DNA from: Nostoc sp. MS1
GTDB taxonomy: Bacteria > Cyanobacteriota > Cyanobacteriia > Cyanobacteriales > Nostocaceae
DNA: 64,000 nt
Direction of reading: 5' to 3'
NCBI RefSeq assembly: GCF_019976755.1
Contig: NZ_AP023441.1
Span: 5,763,501 to 5,827,500, forward strand
Shown: positions 34,241-43,965 of the stretch, piece by piece
Numbering within the stretch: the stretch's first letter is position 1
Layout: the number at the start of each line of letters is the position of its first letter
Notes under the pieces: model-generated
Told to the model about the DNA's origin: nothing
Databases searched by the model: none
Seen by the model: only the letters and a program-made list of their open reading frames with translations
Program-made: the position numbers and the translations under genes

Positions 34241-35464
34241 CTAAAGATTTCCGCTTCTCACATCATTGAGACTAATACCGTAAAATTCTTGAGCTTGCTT
34301 GATGGCTTTTTTTGTGTCATCAGCCATAACTCCATTGAGTTGTCCTTTATAAAAACCCCTAGCTTGTAGTCGCCTTTGAATTTCTAAGACACTGAAATCG
34401 CTCTTGGGAGTTTTACTCACTAAGCTATATAATTTTGCTCTGGTAGTGGGGCCTGCTATACCACTTACAGCTAAATAATTAGCAGCTTGAAATCTTTTTA
34501 CAGCCTCTGCTGTGTAGGGGCCAAAATAACCATTTGGCTGTCCTTGTAAATAGCCGGCTCTGATTAATTGGTCTTGGAGGACTCGCACAGCTTCGCCGCG
34601 ATCGCCTAGAGTAAGTGTATCTTTTGTACTTACTGGTTGCGAAGGACTTTCTCCACCAACACCAATTGGGGGTAATTTGCTGAGTGTAGCAGGGCCAACA
34701 ATACCATCAGCATCTAACTTGTAAGCGGTTTGGAATTTTTTTACCGCCTCTTCAGTGATGGGGCCAAATATACCTGTAGCGTTACCGTAATAGAAACCTG
34801 CGACTCGCAAGCGTTGTTGCAATGATCTTACATCTTCTCCCTCATCACCTTTCACAAGGTAATTAGGACTACTGCGCTTACTGATAGTTGTAGCAGTTGT
34901 GGAGTTTTTTCTAGTTTGTGTGTTTGCCGCAGTTGTAGTGCTGCGTCTGGTTTGTGTTCTGGTGGTAGTTGTATTGCTGGGTCTGGTTTGCGTTCTTGCA
35001 GTAGTCGTAGTGTTTTGTCTAGTTGGCGTGCTAACAGTAGTAAATTGGGTTTGGTTAGCTACTGGAGTTGAGCGCCACTGATTTAATTTTTCTATAGTGC
35101 TGGCTCCGGCAACACCATCAACTGGCAAACCAGCCGCCTCTTGAAATCGTCGAACTGATTCTTCTGTAGTGAAATCATAAACCTGAGTTACCGGAGCTTG
35201 ATAAAAGCCTGCTTGTTGCAGCTTTTGTTGGAGATTTCTGACAGAAGGCCCTTGATCTCCTCTTTCCAATGCCCAAGCGCTACTAACGCTGCTGAGAATG
35301 GATAAGATGAGCGCCAGGGGTAGCATGTGCTTCCAAGCTCTACTTGATAGTCGTCTCCAGTCTGGTGTTGCTGCTTTGTTGAATAAGTAGCTTAAAGACA
35401 CCAATTCACTGGGTTCGCTGCCTTCGTAGGCGAAAGCTAGTTGCAAATACGCTAAGTTGTCCAT
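34241..35464 (-). CDS. Peptidoglycan-binding protein with four PG_binding_1 modules (alr1690-like)
   Basis: 407 residues: an N-terminal part with one hydrophobic helix (about 47-65, LPLALILSILSSVSSAWAL, likely signal or anchor), then module 1 (69-130). A Thr/Arg/Asn-rich linker of repeated TTTxRTQTR units (about 140-195) follows, then modules 2 and 3 and a shorter module 4. Each module has the LQxxLxxAGFY...G.FGPxTEEAVxxFQ pattern. It should bind the cell wall from the periplasmic side. Gene order, tail-to-tail with furA, matches alr1690 of Anabaena sp. PCC 7120, whose read-through makes an antisense RNA to furA. Confidence 0.85.
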   Translation of the reverse strand: MDNLAYLQLAFAYEGSEPSELVSLSYLFNKAATPDWRRLSSRAWKHMLPLALILSILSSVSSAWALERGDQGPSVRNLQQKLQQAGFYQAPVTQVYDFTTEESVRRFQEAAGLPVDGVAGASTIEKLNQWRSTPVANQTQFTTVSTPTRQNTTTTARTQTRPSNTTTTRTQTRRSTTTAANTQTRKNSTTATTISKRSSPNYLVKGDEGEDVRSLQQRLRVAGFYYGNATGIFGPITEEAVKKFQTAYKLDADGIVGPATLSKLPPIGVGGESPSQPVSTKDTLTLGDRGEAVRVLQDQLIRAGYLQGQPNGYFGPYTAEAVKRFQAANYLAVSGIAGPTTRAKLYSLVSKTPKSDFSVLEIQRRLQARGFYKGQLNGVMADDTKKAIKQAQEFYGISLNDVRSGNL

Positions 35465-35482
35465 ATTTGTTGACTACACCAC

Positions 35483-38400
35483 TTATTTTTCTTCGATGGT
35501 TGCTTCAGCTTGATGTACTAAATTACGTAAATTTTCCAGTGTTTTTGTATCTACATCCTCCCATAAACCGCGTTTATGTGCCTCTAATAATCGTTCAGCA
35601 ATATCACGCAGCGCATGGGGATTTTTATCTTCAATATATGCCGAAACTACCGGATCAAGCAAGTATGCTTCCATAACACCTTGATACATATAGTCTTCTA
35701 CGCACCTAGTAGTGGCATCGTAAGCAAAAAGAAAATCTACTGTTGCAGCCATCTCAAATGCACCCTTATACCCGTGGCGCATCATACCCTCAATCCACTT
35801 AGGATTAACTACACGAGATCGATACACTCTAGCAATTTCCTCACGCAGTTGGCGAACTCGTGGTTGGGATGGCAGGGAATTATCGCCAAAATAGGTTGTA
35901 GGGTTTTTCCCTTGGATAGAGCGTACAGCCGCCGTCAAACCGCCTTGAAATTGATAATAATCGTCAGAATCAAGCAAATCGTGTTCGCGGTTGTCTTGGT
36001 TGTGGAGGACGATTTGCATCTGTGCCAAGCGTTGGGTAAAAGCTTCAGGAGCAGGGAGTGGGGAGTAGGGAGTAGGGAGTGGGGGAGATGAGGAGGATTG
36101 TACTTTGTTATCTCCTGCTATGCCTCCTGCCTCCTGCCTCCTATCTACTGAAGAATAGGCGTAGCAACTCCAGTTAATGTAGGCGTTGGCTAGGTCTTGG
36201 TCGTCTTGCCAGTTTTGTGATTCGATTAAGCCTTGGAGTCCTGCGCCGTAAGCGCCTGGTTTGGAACCAAAGAGACGATAGCGCGATCGCTCAAGGGAAA
36301 TTTCTGGAGTTAAGCCTTGTTGTATCCACGACTCAGTGTCCTTGAGGACTTGGGCTGCTAGGGGGTTTTGGTCTTCTGGTTCATCTAGGGCGGCGACTGC
36401 GTTAACTGCTTGCTCAAATAAATCCATTAAGTTGGGGAAAGCGTCGCGGAAGAAGCCGGAAACGCGCAGGGTGACATCTACACGAGCTCTGCCTAAGATG
36501 CTCAAAGGCAATATTTCTAAATCTACTACCCGTCGGGCTGCACCGTCCCATACTGGACGCACACCCAATAAAGCCAATGCTTCGGCTATGTCATCGCCGC
36601 CAGTCCGCATTGTTGCAGTTCCCCACACAGATAAGCCTATAGTTTTTGGATACTCGCCATTTTCCTGGGTGTAGCATTCAATTACGTTTTCTGCGGCTTT
36701 TCTGCCAATATCCCAGGCTGTTTCTGTGGGAATGGCGCGGATATCTACAGCGTAGAAGTTTTTACCAGTGGGTAAAACTTCTGGTCTTCCGCGTGTGGGT
36801 GCGCCAGATGCAGCACTAGGAATGTATCCACCATCTAAGCCGTGTAAGAGGTTGGTAATTTCTGCGTGGGTTTGTTGGAGGGAGGGGAGGAGTTTGGTGG
36901 TGATCCAGTTTAGGGTAGTGCTGAGTGAGGGGTGGGGAGTGGGGAGTGGGGAGTGGGGAGATGAGGGAGATGAGGGAGATGAGGGAGATGAGGGAGTGGG
37001 GTGGGATAATTTTGAATTGATCAGGTTTTCTACTAATTGGGCGGCGTGTTCTTCTAAGACGGTGACGGCATCGCCAACTGTGCGGCTGGGGTTTGGGGTT
37101 TTGTCGGCTAAGAGTTTTTGATCCTGTGTTGATAATTGGGTGGTGAAGTTGTCGGTGAGGGGGTCGAAGTCTAAGCCCCAAGCGTCGGCTAAGGCTCTTG
37201 TGATGCCTGGGGAGTGGCGGTTGGGGATACGGGCGATCGCTACGATTAAATCTGTTAGTTGTCGTCCTTGGGGACATTGCCCAAATATATGCAAACCGTC
37301 ACGAATTTGGGCTTCTTTTAATTCGCAGAGATATCCATCTAAGGAGTTCAATATTAAAGATTCAAAGTTGATAATATCTTCTTCGCTGTGAATGCCTAAA
37401 TCTTTATAAAGATTTTCTTGGATGACTAAATCACGAATGCGATCGCGGATGGCTACCAACCGGGAAGGATCTAAACTTTCTGCTTCGTAATACTCATCAA
37501 TCAAATTCTCCAGCTTTTGTAAAGCTCCGTATAACTCAGCACGGGTCATTGGAGGGGTAAGATGGTCAATAATCACCGCTTGAGCGCGGCGCTTGGCTTG
37601 GGAACCCTCACCAGGATCATTAACGATAAATGGATACAGGTGGGGCATTGGGCCGAAAGCTACTTCTGGATAGCAATTCTCTGATAAAGCCAAACTTTTA
37701 CCTGGGAGCCATTCTAAATTCCCATGCTTGCCGACATGAACGATCGCATCAGCACCAAAACATTCCCTTACCCAATAATAAAAGCCTAAATAAGCATGGG
37801 TAGGTTCTAAATCTGGAGCATGATAATTCAAACTGGGGTCGTTATCATAACCCCGTGATGGTTGGATGCCTATGAAGATGTTGCCTAGTTGAATGCCAGG
37901 GACGGGTATAGAGGATGAGGGAGATGAGGTAAGTAGAAATTCTCCCCCATCTCCCCCCACTTCCCCTACTCCCCCATCTCTCCCCACTCCCCAACGCTCG
38001 TTAATACCCTGTTGTACGGCTACAGGTAAGGAAGCGAAATAATTTTGATACTCTTGGGCTGATAAGTTTTGCTGTACTGGGCGTATTTCTCTGCCTTCTG
38101 GGTCGTTGGTGATACCAGATATGAGTCGTTGAATTAATTCGTCGCCGTTGGTGGGTGGGTTTTCTACTAAATAGCCTGCTTGCTGTAAAGCTTTGAGAAT
38201 TTCTACACAACTTTGTGGTGTGTCTAATCCGACACCGTTAGCTAGGCGGCCGTCGCGGTTGGGGTAGTTTGCCAAAATTAGGGCGATGCGGCGCTGTTGG
38301 GGTGGCTGTGAGCGGAGGTGTACCCAGTTGGAGGCGAGTTGGGCAACAAATTCGATGCGATCGCTCACTGGTTCATACACTACTACATCTGTTTCTAAAT

Positions 38401-39502
38401 CAGAATTGCGCGTTTGTATGGACTTAAATGATACGGCGCGGCTGATAATTCTCCCGTCTACTTCTGGTAAAGCAACATTCATGGCAATATCGCGGGGAGA
38501 AAGTCCATTTAATTGTGCTTCCCACTGTTCAGCAAACCCGCCACTAAGGATGACTTGTAACACTGGCACATCCAATTTTTCCCAAAGTTCTGTTTGGGGT
38601 GTTTCCGTTTCTAAACGCGCCAAGGAAAAGCTTGTGGTATTGAGTAAAAGGGAAATTTGCGGTGCGTCCTTGGGTTGAAAAAACTCAATTAATTCCTCTT
38701 GTACATCAGGATCGCGCAAAGAAGAAATAAACACTGGCACAGGCTGTAAATTTCTCTGCCACAAAGCGGTACATAGTGCATCAATTACCTTAGTATTTCC
38801 CGCTAAGTAGTGGGCGCGGTAGAAAAGGATGCCGACTGTGGGGAGTGAGGATGAGGGAGATGAGGGAGATGAGGGGGATGAGGAGGATGAGGGGGATGAG
38901 GTAATTGGCAATTCTTCCCCTACTTCCCCCACTCCCCCATCTCTTTCCCTTCCCCATTCCCCATAAATTCCCACGCGAGGAACTCTCTGTGGTGCTGGAG
39001 GATTATATGTAGTTGCTAGAGATATGTCGGAAATAAATTGTAAAGCGTTAACAAAGTTTTCTGTGCCGCCTTCGTTAAAATACTGCCAAATTTGGTTAAC
39101 AGTAGCTATAGGCACGGTAGACTGAGAAATTAAGTCAGGATCGAGAGCATCGTCTCCTGGCATTACAATTAAGGTTATATTGTGACGTTGCACGATTTCT
39201 TGCACAACTTCTAAACCATACGCCCAATAGGAACGTCCTCCTAATAGGCGCAAAATGATTACTTGAGCATGTTCTAGAACTTGTTCACCATAAGTATCTA
39301 TGCTTATTTGTTGTTGTAATAGCAACAAGTTAGCTACTCTGATTGCAGGAAATGTAGTGGGTAATTTGGGGATTGCAGCTGCCAAGGTTTGAATATCGGT
39401 ATCAGCAGCCGTAATCAACACAACCGGAGCTGGGGTTTGTTCTAGGAAAATAATACCTTCTGACTGATTCCATCCTACCGATGTGGTACTTATACGATGC
39501 AT
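35483..39502 (-). CDS. cobN: Cobaltochelatase subunit CobN with repeat-derived insertions
   Basis: 1339 residues of the CobN/magnesium-chelatase H family: the large ATP-dependent metallochelatase subunit, which inserts Co2+ into a cobalamin precursor. Conserved stretches include GVGLDTPQSCVEILKALQ, HVGKHGNLEWLPGKSLALS and GGDDIAEALALLGVRPVWDG. Cyanobacteria are thought to use ChlI/ChlD-type partners. Four low-complexity Ser/Pro or Gly/Glu segments (near residues 175-225, 503-530, 833-865 and 1135-1150) are encoded by in-frame GGGGAGT/GATGAGGGA heptamer or hexamer repeats. They interrupt otherwise conserved sequence but keep the frame. The gene is minus strand, 18 bases upstream of the peptidoglycan-binding gene, so the two may be co-transcribed. 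Confidence 0.92.
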   Translation of the reverse strand: MHRISTTSVGWNQSEGIIFLEQTPAPVVLITAADTDIQTLAAAIPKLPTTFPAIRVANLLLLQQQISIDTYGEQVLEHAQVIILRLLGGRSYWAYGLEVVQEIVQRHNITLIVMPGDDALDPDLISQSTVPIATVNQIWQYFNEGGTENFVNALQFISDISLATTYNPPAPQRVPRVGIYGEWGRERDGGVGEVGEELPITSSPSSSSSPSSPSSPSSSLPTVGILFYRAHYLAGNTKVIDALCTALWQRNLQPVPVFISSLRDPDVQEELIEFFQPKDAPQISLLLNTTSFSLARLETETPQTELWEKLDVPVLQVILSGGFAEQWEAQLNGLSPRDIAMNVALPEVDGRIISRAVSFKSIQTRNSDLETDVVVYEPVSDRIEFVAQLASNWVHLRSQPPQQRRIALILANYPNRDGRLANGVGLDTPQSCVEILKALQQAGYLVENPPTNGDELIQRLISGITNDPEGREIRPVQQNLSAQEYQNYFASLPVAVQQGINERWGVGRDGGVGEVGGDGGEFLLTSSPSSSIPVPGIQLGNIFIGIQPSRGYDNDPSLNYHAPDLEPTHAYLGFYYWVRECFGADAIVHVGKHGNLEWLPGKSLALSENCYPEVAFGPMPHLYPFIVNDPGEGSQAKRRAQAVIIDHLTPPMTRAELYGALQKLENLIDEYYEAESLDPSRLVAIRDRIRDLVIQENLYKDLGIHSEEDIINFESLILNSLDGYLCELKEAQIRDGLHIFGQCPQGRQLTDLIVAIARIPNRHSPGITRALADAWGLDFDPLTDNFTTQLSTQDQKLLADKTPNPSRTVGDAVTVLEEHAAQLVENLINSKLSHPTPSSPSSPSSPSSPHSPLPTPHPSLSTTLNWITTKLLPSLQQTHAEITNLLHGLDGGYIPSAASGAPTRGRPEVLPTGKNFYAVDIRAIPTETAWDIGRKAAENVIECYTQENGEYPKTIGLSVWGTATMRTGGDDIAEALALLGVRPVWDGAARRVVDLEILPLSILGRARVDVTLRVSGFFRDAFPNLMDLFEQAVNAVAALDEPEDQNPLAAQVLKDTESWIQQGLTPEISLERSRYRLFGSKPGAYGAGLQGLIESQNWQDDQDLANAYINWSCYAYSSVDRRQEAGGIAGDNKVQSSSSPPLPTPYSPLPAPEAFTQRLAQMQIVLHNQDNREHDLLDSDDYYQFQGGLTAAVRSIQGKNPTTYFGDNSLPSQPRVRQLREEIARVYRSRVVNPKWIEGMMRHGYKGAFEMAATVDFLFAYDATTRCVEDYMYQGVMEAYLLDPVVSAYIEDKNPHALRDIAERLLEAHKRGLWEDVDTKTLENLRNLVHQAEATIEEK
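36052..36099 (-). repeat. STRR insertion 1 within cobN (GGGAGTA/GGGGAGT)
   Basis: Five to six GGGGAGT/GGGAGTA-type units inside the coding sequence, translated on the minus strand as SSSSPPLPTPYSPLPAP. Confidence 0.85.
36925..37003 (-). repeat. STRR insertion 2 within cobN (GGGGAGT + GATGAGGGA)
   Basis: Four GGGGAGT heptamers followed by four GATGAGGGA nonamers, translated as SSPSSPSSPSSPHSPLPTP. The nonamer keeps the frame for any copy number. Confidence 0.88.
37911..37993 (-). repeat. Repeat insertion 3 within cobN
   Basis: GATGAGG-type units on one side and CCCCCAT/CCCCACT units on the other, translated as a Gly/Gly-Asp/Val-rich then Ser/Pro-rich stretch (RDGGVGEVGGDGGEF ... SSPSSS). Confidence 0.8.
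38840..38962 (-). repeat. Repeat insertion 4 within cobN
   Basis: GATGAGGGA/GATGAGGGG/GATGAGGAG nonamers and CCCCCAT heptamers, translated as ERDGGVGEVGEELP then SSPSSSSSPSSPSSPSSS. This is the longest of the four insertions. Confidence 0.85.
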
Positions 39503-39587
39503 AATCCTTTATTACCGCTTTAAACTGTTGGTTAGAAGATAGTCCAAATAATTTGTCAGCCTAGCCCCTCTTACCAGACTATTAAAA

Positions 39588-41606
39588 ATGCTGAGTTCTT
39601 CTGATTTGAGCTTTTCTCGAAATTTGTCTTTGGTTGTGTTCAATCAACTTGGGGAATTGTTGCAACAGATGGCTCAATCGGTGGGAACTACCAACTTGTT
39701 GTTGACAGAAGCTTTGTTATCACGGGTGCGCGTCCCAAGAGAATGGCAAAATCAAAGGTTTACCTTGTTAGTTTCTGAGCGATTTAGTGCGCTTTTGCTG
39801 GGTAACTGGGAGCAAAAAGAAGTCGAATCTCAAGCTTGGGTTGTGGCTATGCCTTCTTCTACGAATCCCAGCGCCACAGGAAGTAGAGAAACTCAAGAAG
39901 AACTGTACTCACCCATCAACACCCCAACTTGGCTCAATGCCCCACTTACAGAACTTAATGCCAGCTTGACGTTTAATTCAGAGGCGATCGCCTCCTTTGT
40001 GTTGAAGTTGAGGGATTTGTTTGGGTATGATTCCTACACTCACCAGCATCTTGAACGCTATCGCCAAATTCTTAAACCTAATGACGCTACACTCCAAAGT
40101 CAATTTACTTTGTTGTTATTAGAACATCTCTTACCTCAACAACCGCAGGAAGCGACAGTCTCTCCCACTGTAAATAATCAACAAGAAGTGTACGCTTGTC
40201 AAGCGGTCGAAGATGCTTTGAAAAAACAAATTTCTCAAGAGCGACTGTTAAATCAAGTTAATACGCAAATTCGGAAAAGCTTAGATTTGCCAGTGATTAT
40301 GGCAACAGCGATCGCCCAAGTGCGTGAGTTTTTAGAATTAGACAGGTTAGTAATATATAAATTTGAGGCTGCCAAAGTCAACGCTCAAAATTCAACACAA
40401 CCTCAAACCCAAGACTGGCAAAAATATACAGGCTGCATAGTTTATGAAGTTCTGGCTACAGAGGCAATCTCATCCGTATTGCATTATCAGGAACAAAATT
40501 GCTTTGGGCGTAATTCTCCATGTTGGGAAAAGTACCGCCAAGGATTTACCTTGGTTGTAGATGATGTGGAACAAGCTTACGCTTTAGAAGAATGTTTGTT
40601 AAATTTCCTCAGAGAAAGTAGCGTTAGGGCGAAGTTAGTCGCACCTATTGTTTTTGAAGATAAGCTATGGGGTCTATTAATAGCCCATCAATGTTATAAT
40701 TCCCGTCAATGGGCTGAAAGTGACAAGAACTTATTAATTTCAGTTGCCGAACAATTAGCGATCGCCATTCATCAGGCAGAATTAATGCGATCTCTGCGAG
40801 ACTCTGCGCGAATCCTTACTCAAGAAAAACAAACCTTAGAACAGCGCGTCATTGAACGGACAATGGCCTTACGCGATGCTATTTTAGCGGCGGAAGCTGC
40901 CAGCCGTGTGAGGAGTGAATTTCTAGCTACTATTAGTCACGAATTACTAACACCTTTAACCTATGTAATTGGCATGTCTTCTACTTTATTACGTTGGCCG
41001 ATAGGTGAGTTGAGTCAACGGCAAAGAGATTATCTGCAAACAATACATGACAGTGGCGAACATTTGTTAGATATGATTAACGATATCCTCGATTTATCTC
41101 AAATAGAAGCGGGGAAAACTGTTTTAAATATTGCGGAGTTTTCTTTAGCTAAGATAGCAGAAAATACGGTGAGTGCTTTAATAGAAAAAGCTATATCTCA
41201 ACAAGTAAATTTAAAACTAGATTTACAAATAGATCCAAGACGCGATCGATTCATTGCTGATGTTACCAGAATAGAACAAATCCTCTGGAATCTATTAACT
41301 AATGCCATTAAATTTACACCAGAAGGTGGCAGTGTTACCTTAAGAATTTGGGTAGAAGATGAAACTGCTATCTTTCAAATAGAAGATACAGGTATAGGTA
41401 TTCCTGAAGAACAATTACCATTATTATTTGAAAAATTTCAACAACTAGATACACCCTATCGCCGCCGCTACGAAGGTACAGGGTTAGGTTTAGCTTTAAC
41501 TAAACAATTGGTAGAACTACATCGAGGACGTATTGAAGTTGAGTCAACTGTAGGGATTGGTTCAATTTTTACCGTGTGGATACCTTATCAAGAAATGGGT
41601 GAGTAG
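39588..41606 (+). CDS. GAF-domain sensor histidine kinase
   Basis: 672 residues. An N-terminal region (1-200) is of unrecognised type. A phytochrome-type GAF domain (about 222-405) has LDRLVIYKF, SVRAKLVAPI and LWGLLIAHQC. A coiled linker follows, then HisKA with phospho-acceptor H451 (ISHELLTP) and HATPase_c with N box NLLTNAIKF, DTGIGIPEEQ and GTGLGLAL. There is no membrane segment and no receiver domain. In the GAF domain C336 (EECLLNFL) is 11 residues before the R of VRAKL, the spacing of the bilin-binding cysteine in cyanobacteriochromes, but the usual following His is Leu. The output regulator is not nearby. It is divergent from cobN. Confidence 0.88.
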   Translation: MLSSSDLSFSRNLSLVVFNQLGELLQQMAQSVGTTNLLLTEALLSRVRVPREWQNQRFTLLVSERFSALLLGNWEQKEVESQAWVVAMPSSTNPSATGSRETQEELYSPINTPTWLNAPLTELNASLTFNSEAIASFVLKLRDLFGYDSYTHQHLERYRQILKPNDATLQSQFTLLLLEHLLPQQPQEATVSPTVNNQQEVYACQAVEDALKKQISQERLLNQVNTQIRKSLDLPVIMATAIAQVREFLELDRLVIYKFEAAKVNAQNSTQPQTQDWQKYTGCIVYEVLATEAISSVLHYQEQNCFGRNSPCWEKYRQGFTLVVDDVEQAYALEECLLNFLRESSVRAKLVAPIVFEDKLWGLLIAHQCYNSRQWAESDKNLLISVAEQLAIAIHQAELMRSLRDSARILTQEKQTLEQRVIERTMALRDAILAAEAASRVRSEFLATISHELLTPLTYVIGMSSTLLRWPIGELSQRQRDYLQTIHDSGEHLLDMINDILDLSQIEAGKTVLNIAEFSLAKIAENTVSALIEKAISQQVNLKLDLQIDPRRDRFIADVTRIEQILWNLLTNAIKFTPEGGSVTLRIWVEDETAIFQIEDTGIGIPEEQLPLLFEKFQQLDTPYRRRYEGTGLGLALTKQLVELHRGRIEVESTVGIGSIFTVWIPYQEMGE

Positions 41607-41734
41607 TAGCAATTAAAAATTAAAGAATTTTGGGAAGTGGGCAGGAAAAACGCACTTTAAAATAGCAACAAACAAGGGCAAGGATAAAACCTTACAAAGC
41701 TAGAAGTAATAGGCGTAACATCTGTCTATGAAAT

Positions 41735-43822
41735 TTACCCGAAACTCAACAATTTAGAAATTAAAGGCAATAATTTACTAACAGCCTCAACTAATGTTGC
41801 AGTGGCTGGTAAACCAGTAATTGTCCCTTTCAAAACTTTGAGTGCAGTTTTTGCGGCTTTTTGCTTTGGTTCTTCTTGCGGATTTTTGCCAGCTTCTGCT
41901 AAGGCTTTTACTTGTTCTAAGGCTTCGGCTTTGTCTTCTTGAGTTAAGTCTTTTTCAGATTCTATTGCTGCTTGCAACTGCATCAATAATTCCTTGATGC
42001 CTGGGTGTTGCGGTGCTGGTGCAGGCGGTAACTGGTTAATGGTGTTTGTCACTTTGCCGCTAATTTCACCTATATTTAAGGCTTGCCCGCTTGCATTAAA
42101 ATCTCCGCCAATATTCCCAATATTAATATTGCGGCTGGAATCATTACTATTAGTCATGGCTTTAGTTTCTACTTTATTATCAATTTGTACATTAATTGGC
42201 TTATTTGCTAACAAACTAATGATTTCTCTCATATCTGCACTTTGGCGACGATAACTAACTATTTCATTATCTTTAGCTTGTAATTGTGACTTGTATCTTT
42301 CCTCTACAGCTTGCAATGCTAACTGATAATTCTGCATGAAATCATTGTGAATTTTTTCTTTATCTGCACCATCAGGCACGTTAACTTTAACGACAACTAC
42401 GCCATCACCCTTATTGGCAATACTTTGAATAGCTAAATCTGAGCCACCATTTTCTTCTTGAACTTTTCTGAAGGTGGCAATAAAAGCTTTCCAGTCTATA
42501 CCGTTGCGGAAAATTAAATCGACAGTATTCAATAATTCTTCAAATAATTTAGTAAATTCTCCTGGTTGAAAGTTGCCACTACTGGGGCGGCGTTCTCTGT
42601 CATCTGTGCCTGGTTTGGGATTTTCTAAAAGATAGATAAAGCGACAATCGATATGATCTAATTTGGTTGTACTTTCAATATTCCAAGCTTCTATACAAGC
42701 ACCTGTCATTTGAGCGCTGGTGAAATCAGTACCTACAGCTTGAGCTAGAGTTAAATTTGTCCACTCTAAACAAGCTCCTTGAAAAACGGCTCCACTAAGA
42801 TCAGCACCTTTAAGATTAGCTGCTTCTAAATTTGCACCTATGAGGTTAGCACCTTGAAGATTTGCACCAACATATGATTTATTCCTCCCATGACAACTAA
42901 CTAGCAAGTTGAGAATATCTCGTTTCGCTAATATTGCATCACCTATGGCAAGGTCAAGTTCTTTGGATTCATAAAAACGAGTGCGTGTTAAATTCGCTTT
43001 TCGGAAATCTGTATTTTTGAGAGTTGCACTGGTAAAGTCAGCATCAGTTAAATCAGCACCAGAAAAATTTGTGCCACCTGTAGCAGCAAAAGCGATCGCT
43101 ATTGAGCTTATCCAAGCTAATTGTGGCATTCCTAATATGGCTTGCTGACTAGTATAGATGCTGATCGAAACTCCAATAGCTGAGGAAAAGGCTACTTTAA
43201 CTATAATGAAATAGGGCTTATCTAAAATCAAAGGTATCAATGTCGAGATAACCCAAGCTATAAAGCCTGCACCTATGAAAATCCCAGATGAATATTTAGT
43301 TAAAATTATCACTGAAGTAAATATTATAGCCCCAATTACACCTACGGTAAATAGCCAGAGGAGATTGCCAGCAAAAGCTGCGGCTGCTTCATAATATTGA
43401 AGAACAATTAGACTAATACAACTAAATACTGCCAAAAAAACTATAGTGATTACAGCTTTATTCAATCCTAAATAAATTGTCACCAATAGAAAAATCGTCA
43501 ACAATATAGGATTGATAAATAATATTAAGTATTGACCTATGATCTGCCCAGCAGGTGATAGCTGATCCCCTGCAAAAACAGCAACTACTCCTGCCGTAAA
43601 TAGTGATAATGCTCCTATGAAAAATAAAATAATTAATAAGATGAAATGCAAATGATTTGGCAATCCAGCTTTAGCCAGAAAAAAAGTTGCATCTCTCAAG
43701 TTAGCATCTGTAAAATCTGCTCCTCTAATATCAGCACCCTGAAAATTAGCACTTGTTAGGTTTTGACCTTTAAATGAACGACCTTGAAGATTTTGACCCT
43801 TATATTCCAATTGCATATACAA
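41735..43822 (-). CDS. Membrane pentapeptide-repeat protein with amphipathic C-terminus
   Basis: 695 residues in clear sections. Residues 6-46 are A(D/N)Lxx pentapeptide repeats. About 58-245 hold seven or so hydrophobic helices. A second, longer pentapeptide stretch (about 248-395) shows runs such as GANLIGANLEAANLKGADLSG (quoted in part). Then comes a soluble part with a helical LQAKDNEIVSYRRQ coiled coil, a Gly/Asn/Ile-rich strand segment (NINIGNIGGDFNASG), a Pro linker, and two amphipathic helices ending SKLLPLISKLLSFG. Pentapeptide repeats form a square beta-helix, usually a scaffold. The architecture recurs in filamentous cyanobacteria without a known role. Membrane insertion is predicted; function unknown. 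Confidence 0.75.
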   Translation of the reverse strand: MYMQLEYKGQNLQGRSFKGQNLTSANFQGADIRGADFTDANLRDATFFLAKAGLPNHLHFILLIILFFIGALSLFTAGVVAVFAGDQLSPAGQIIGQYLILFINPILLTIFLLVTIYLGLNKAVITIVFLAVFSCISLIVLQYYEAAAAFAGNLLWLFTVGVIGAIIFTSVIILTKYSSGIFIGAGFIAWVISTLIPLILDKPYFIIVKVAFSSAIGVSISIYTSQQAILGMPQLAWISSIAIAFAATGGTNFSGADLTDADFTSATLKNTDFRKANLTRTRFYESKELDLAIGDAILAKRDILNLLVSCHGRNKSYVGANLQGANLIGANLEAANLKGADLSGAVFQGACLEWTNLTLAQAVGTDFTSAQMTGACIEAWNIESTTKLDHIDCRFIYLLENPKPGTDDRERRPSSGNFQPGEFTKLFEELLNTVDLIFRNGIDWKAFIATFRKVQEENGGSDLAIQSIANKGDGVVVVKVNVPDGADKEKIHNDFMQNYQLALQAVEERYKSQLQAKDNEIVSYRRQSADMREIISLLANKPINVQIDNKVETKAMTNSNDSSRNINIGNIGGDFNASGQALNIGEISGKVTNTINQLPPAPAPQHPGIKELLMQLQAAIESEKDLTQEDKAEALEQVKALAEAGKNPQEEPKQKAAKTALKVLKGTITGLPATATLVEAVSKLLPLISKLLSFG

Positions 43823-43965
43823 AACACTTGCTTATTAATATTGCCAAATCTGACTTCAATGTTGTCTTTATAACAAAAGATTCTCAAAAATAACTGTCAC
43901 TTGTGTCAGTTATCAGTTATCAGGTTATGTTCACTGATAACTAACACACCCAGTTCCTAGCAATA

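Noticed and set aside
36925..37003. Repeat array in cobN considered as CRISPR
   Set aside because: Units are 7-9 bases without spacers; they are STRR-type repeats inside a gene.
35467..38678. Several plus-strand frames opposite cobN
   Set aside because: They are shadows of the cobN coding strand and contain its repeats.
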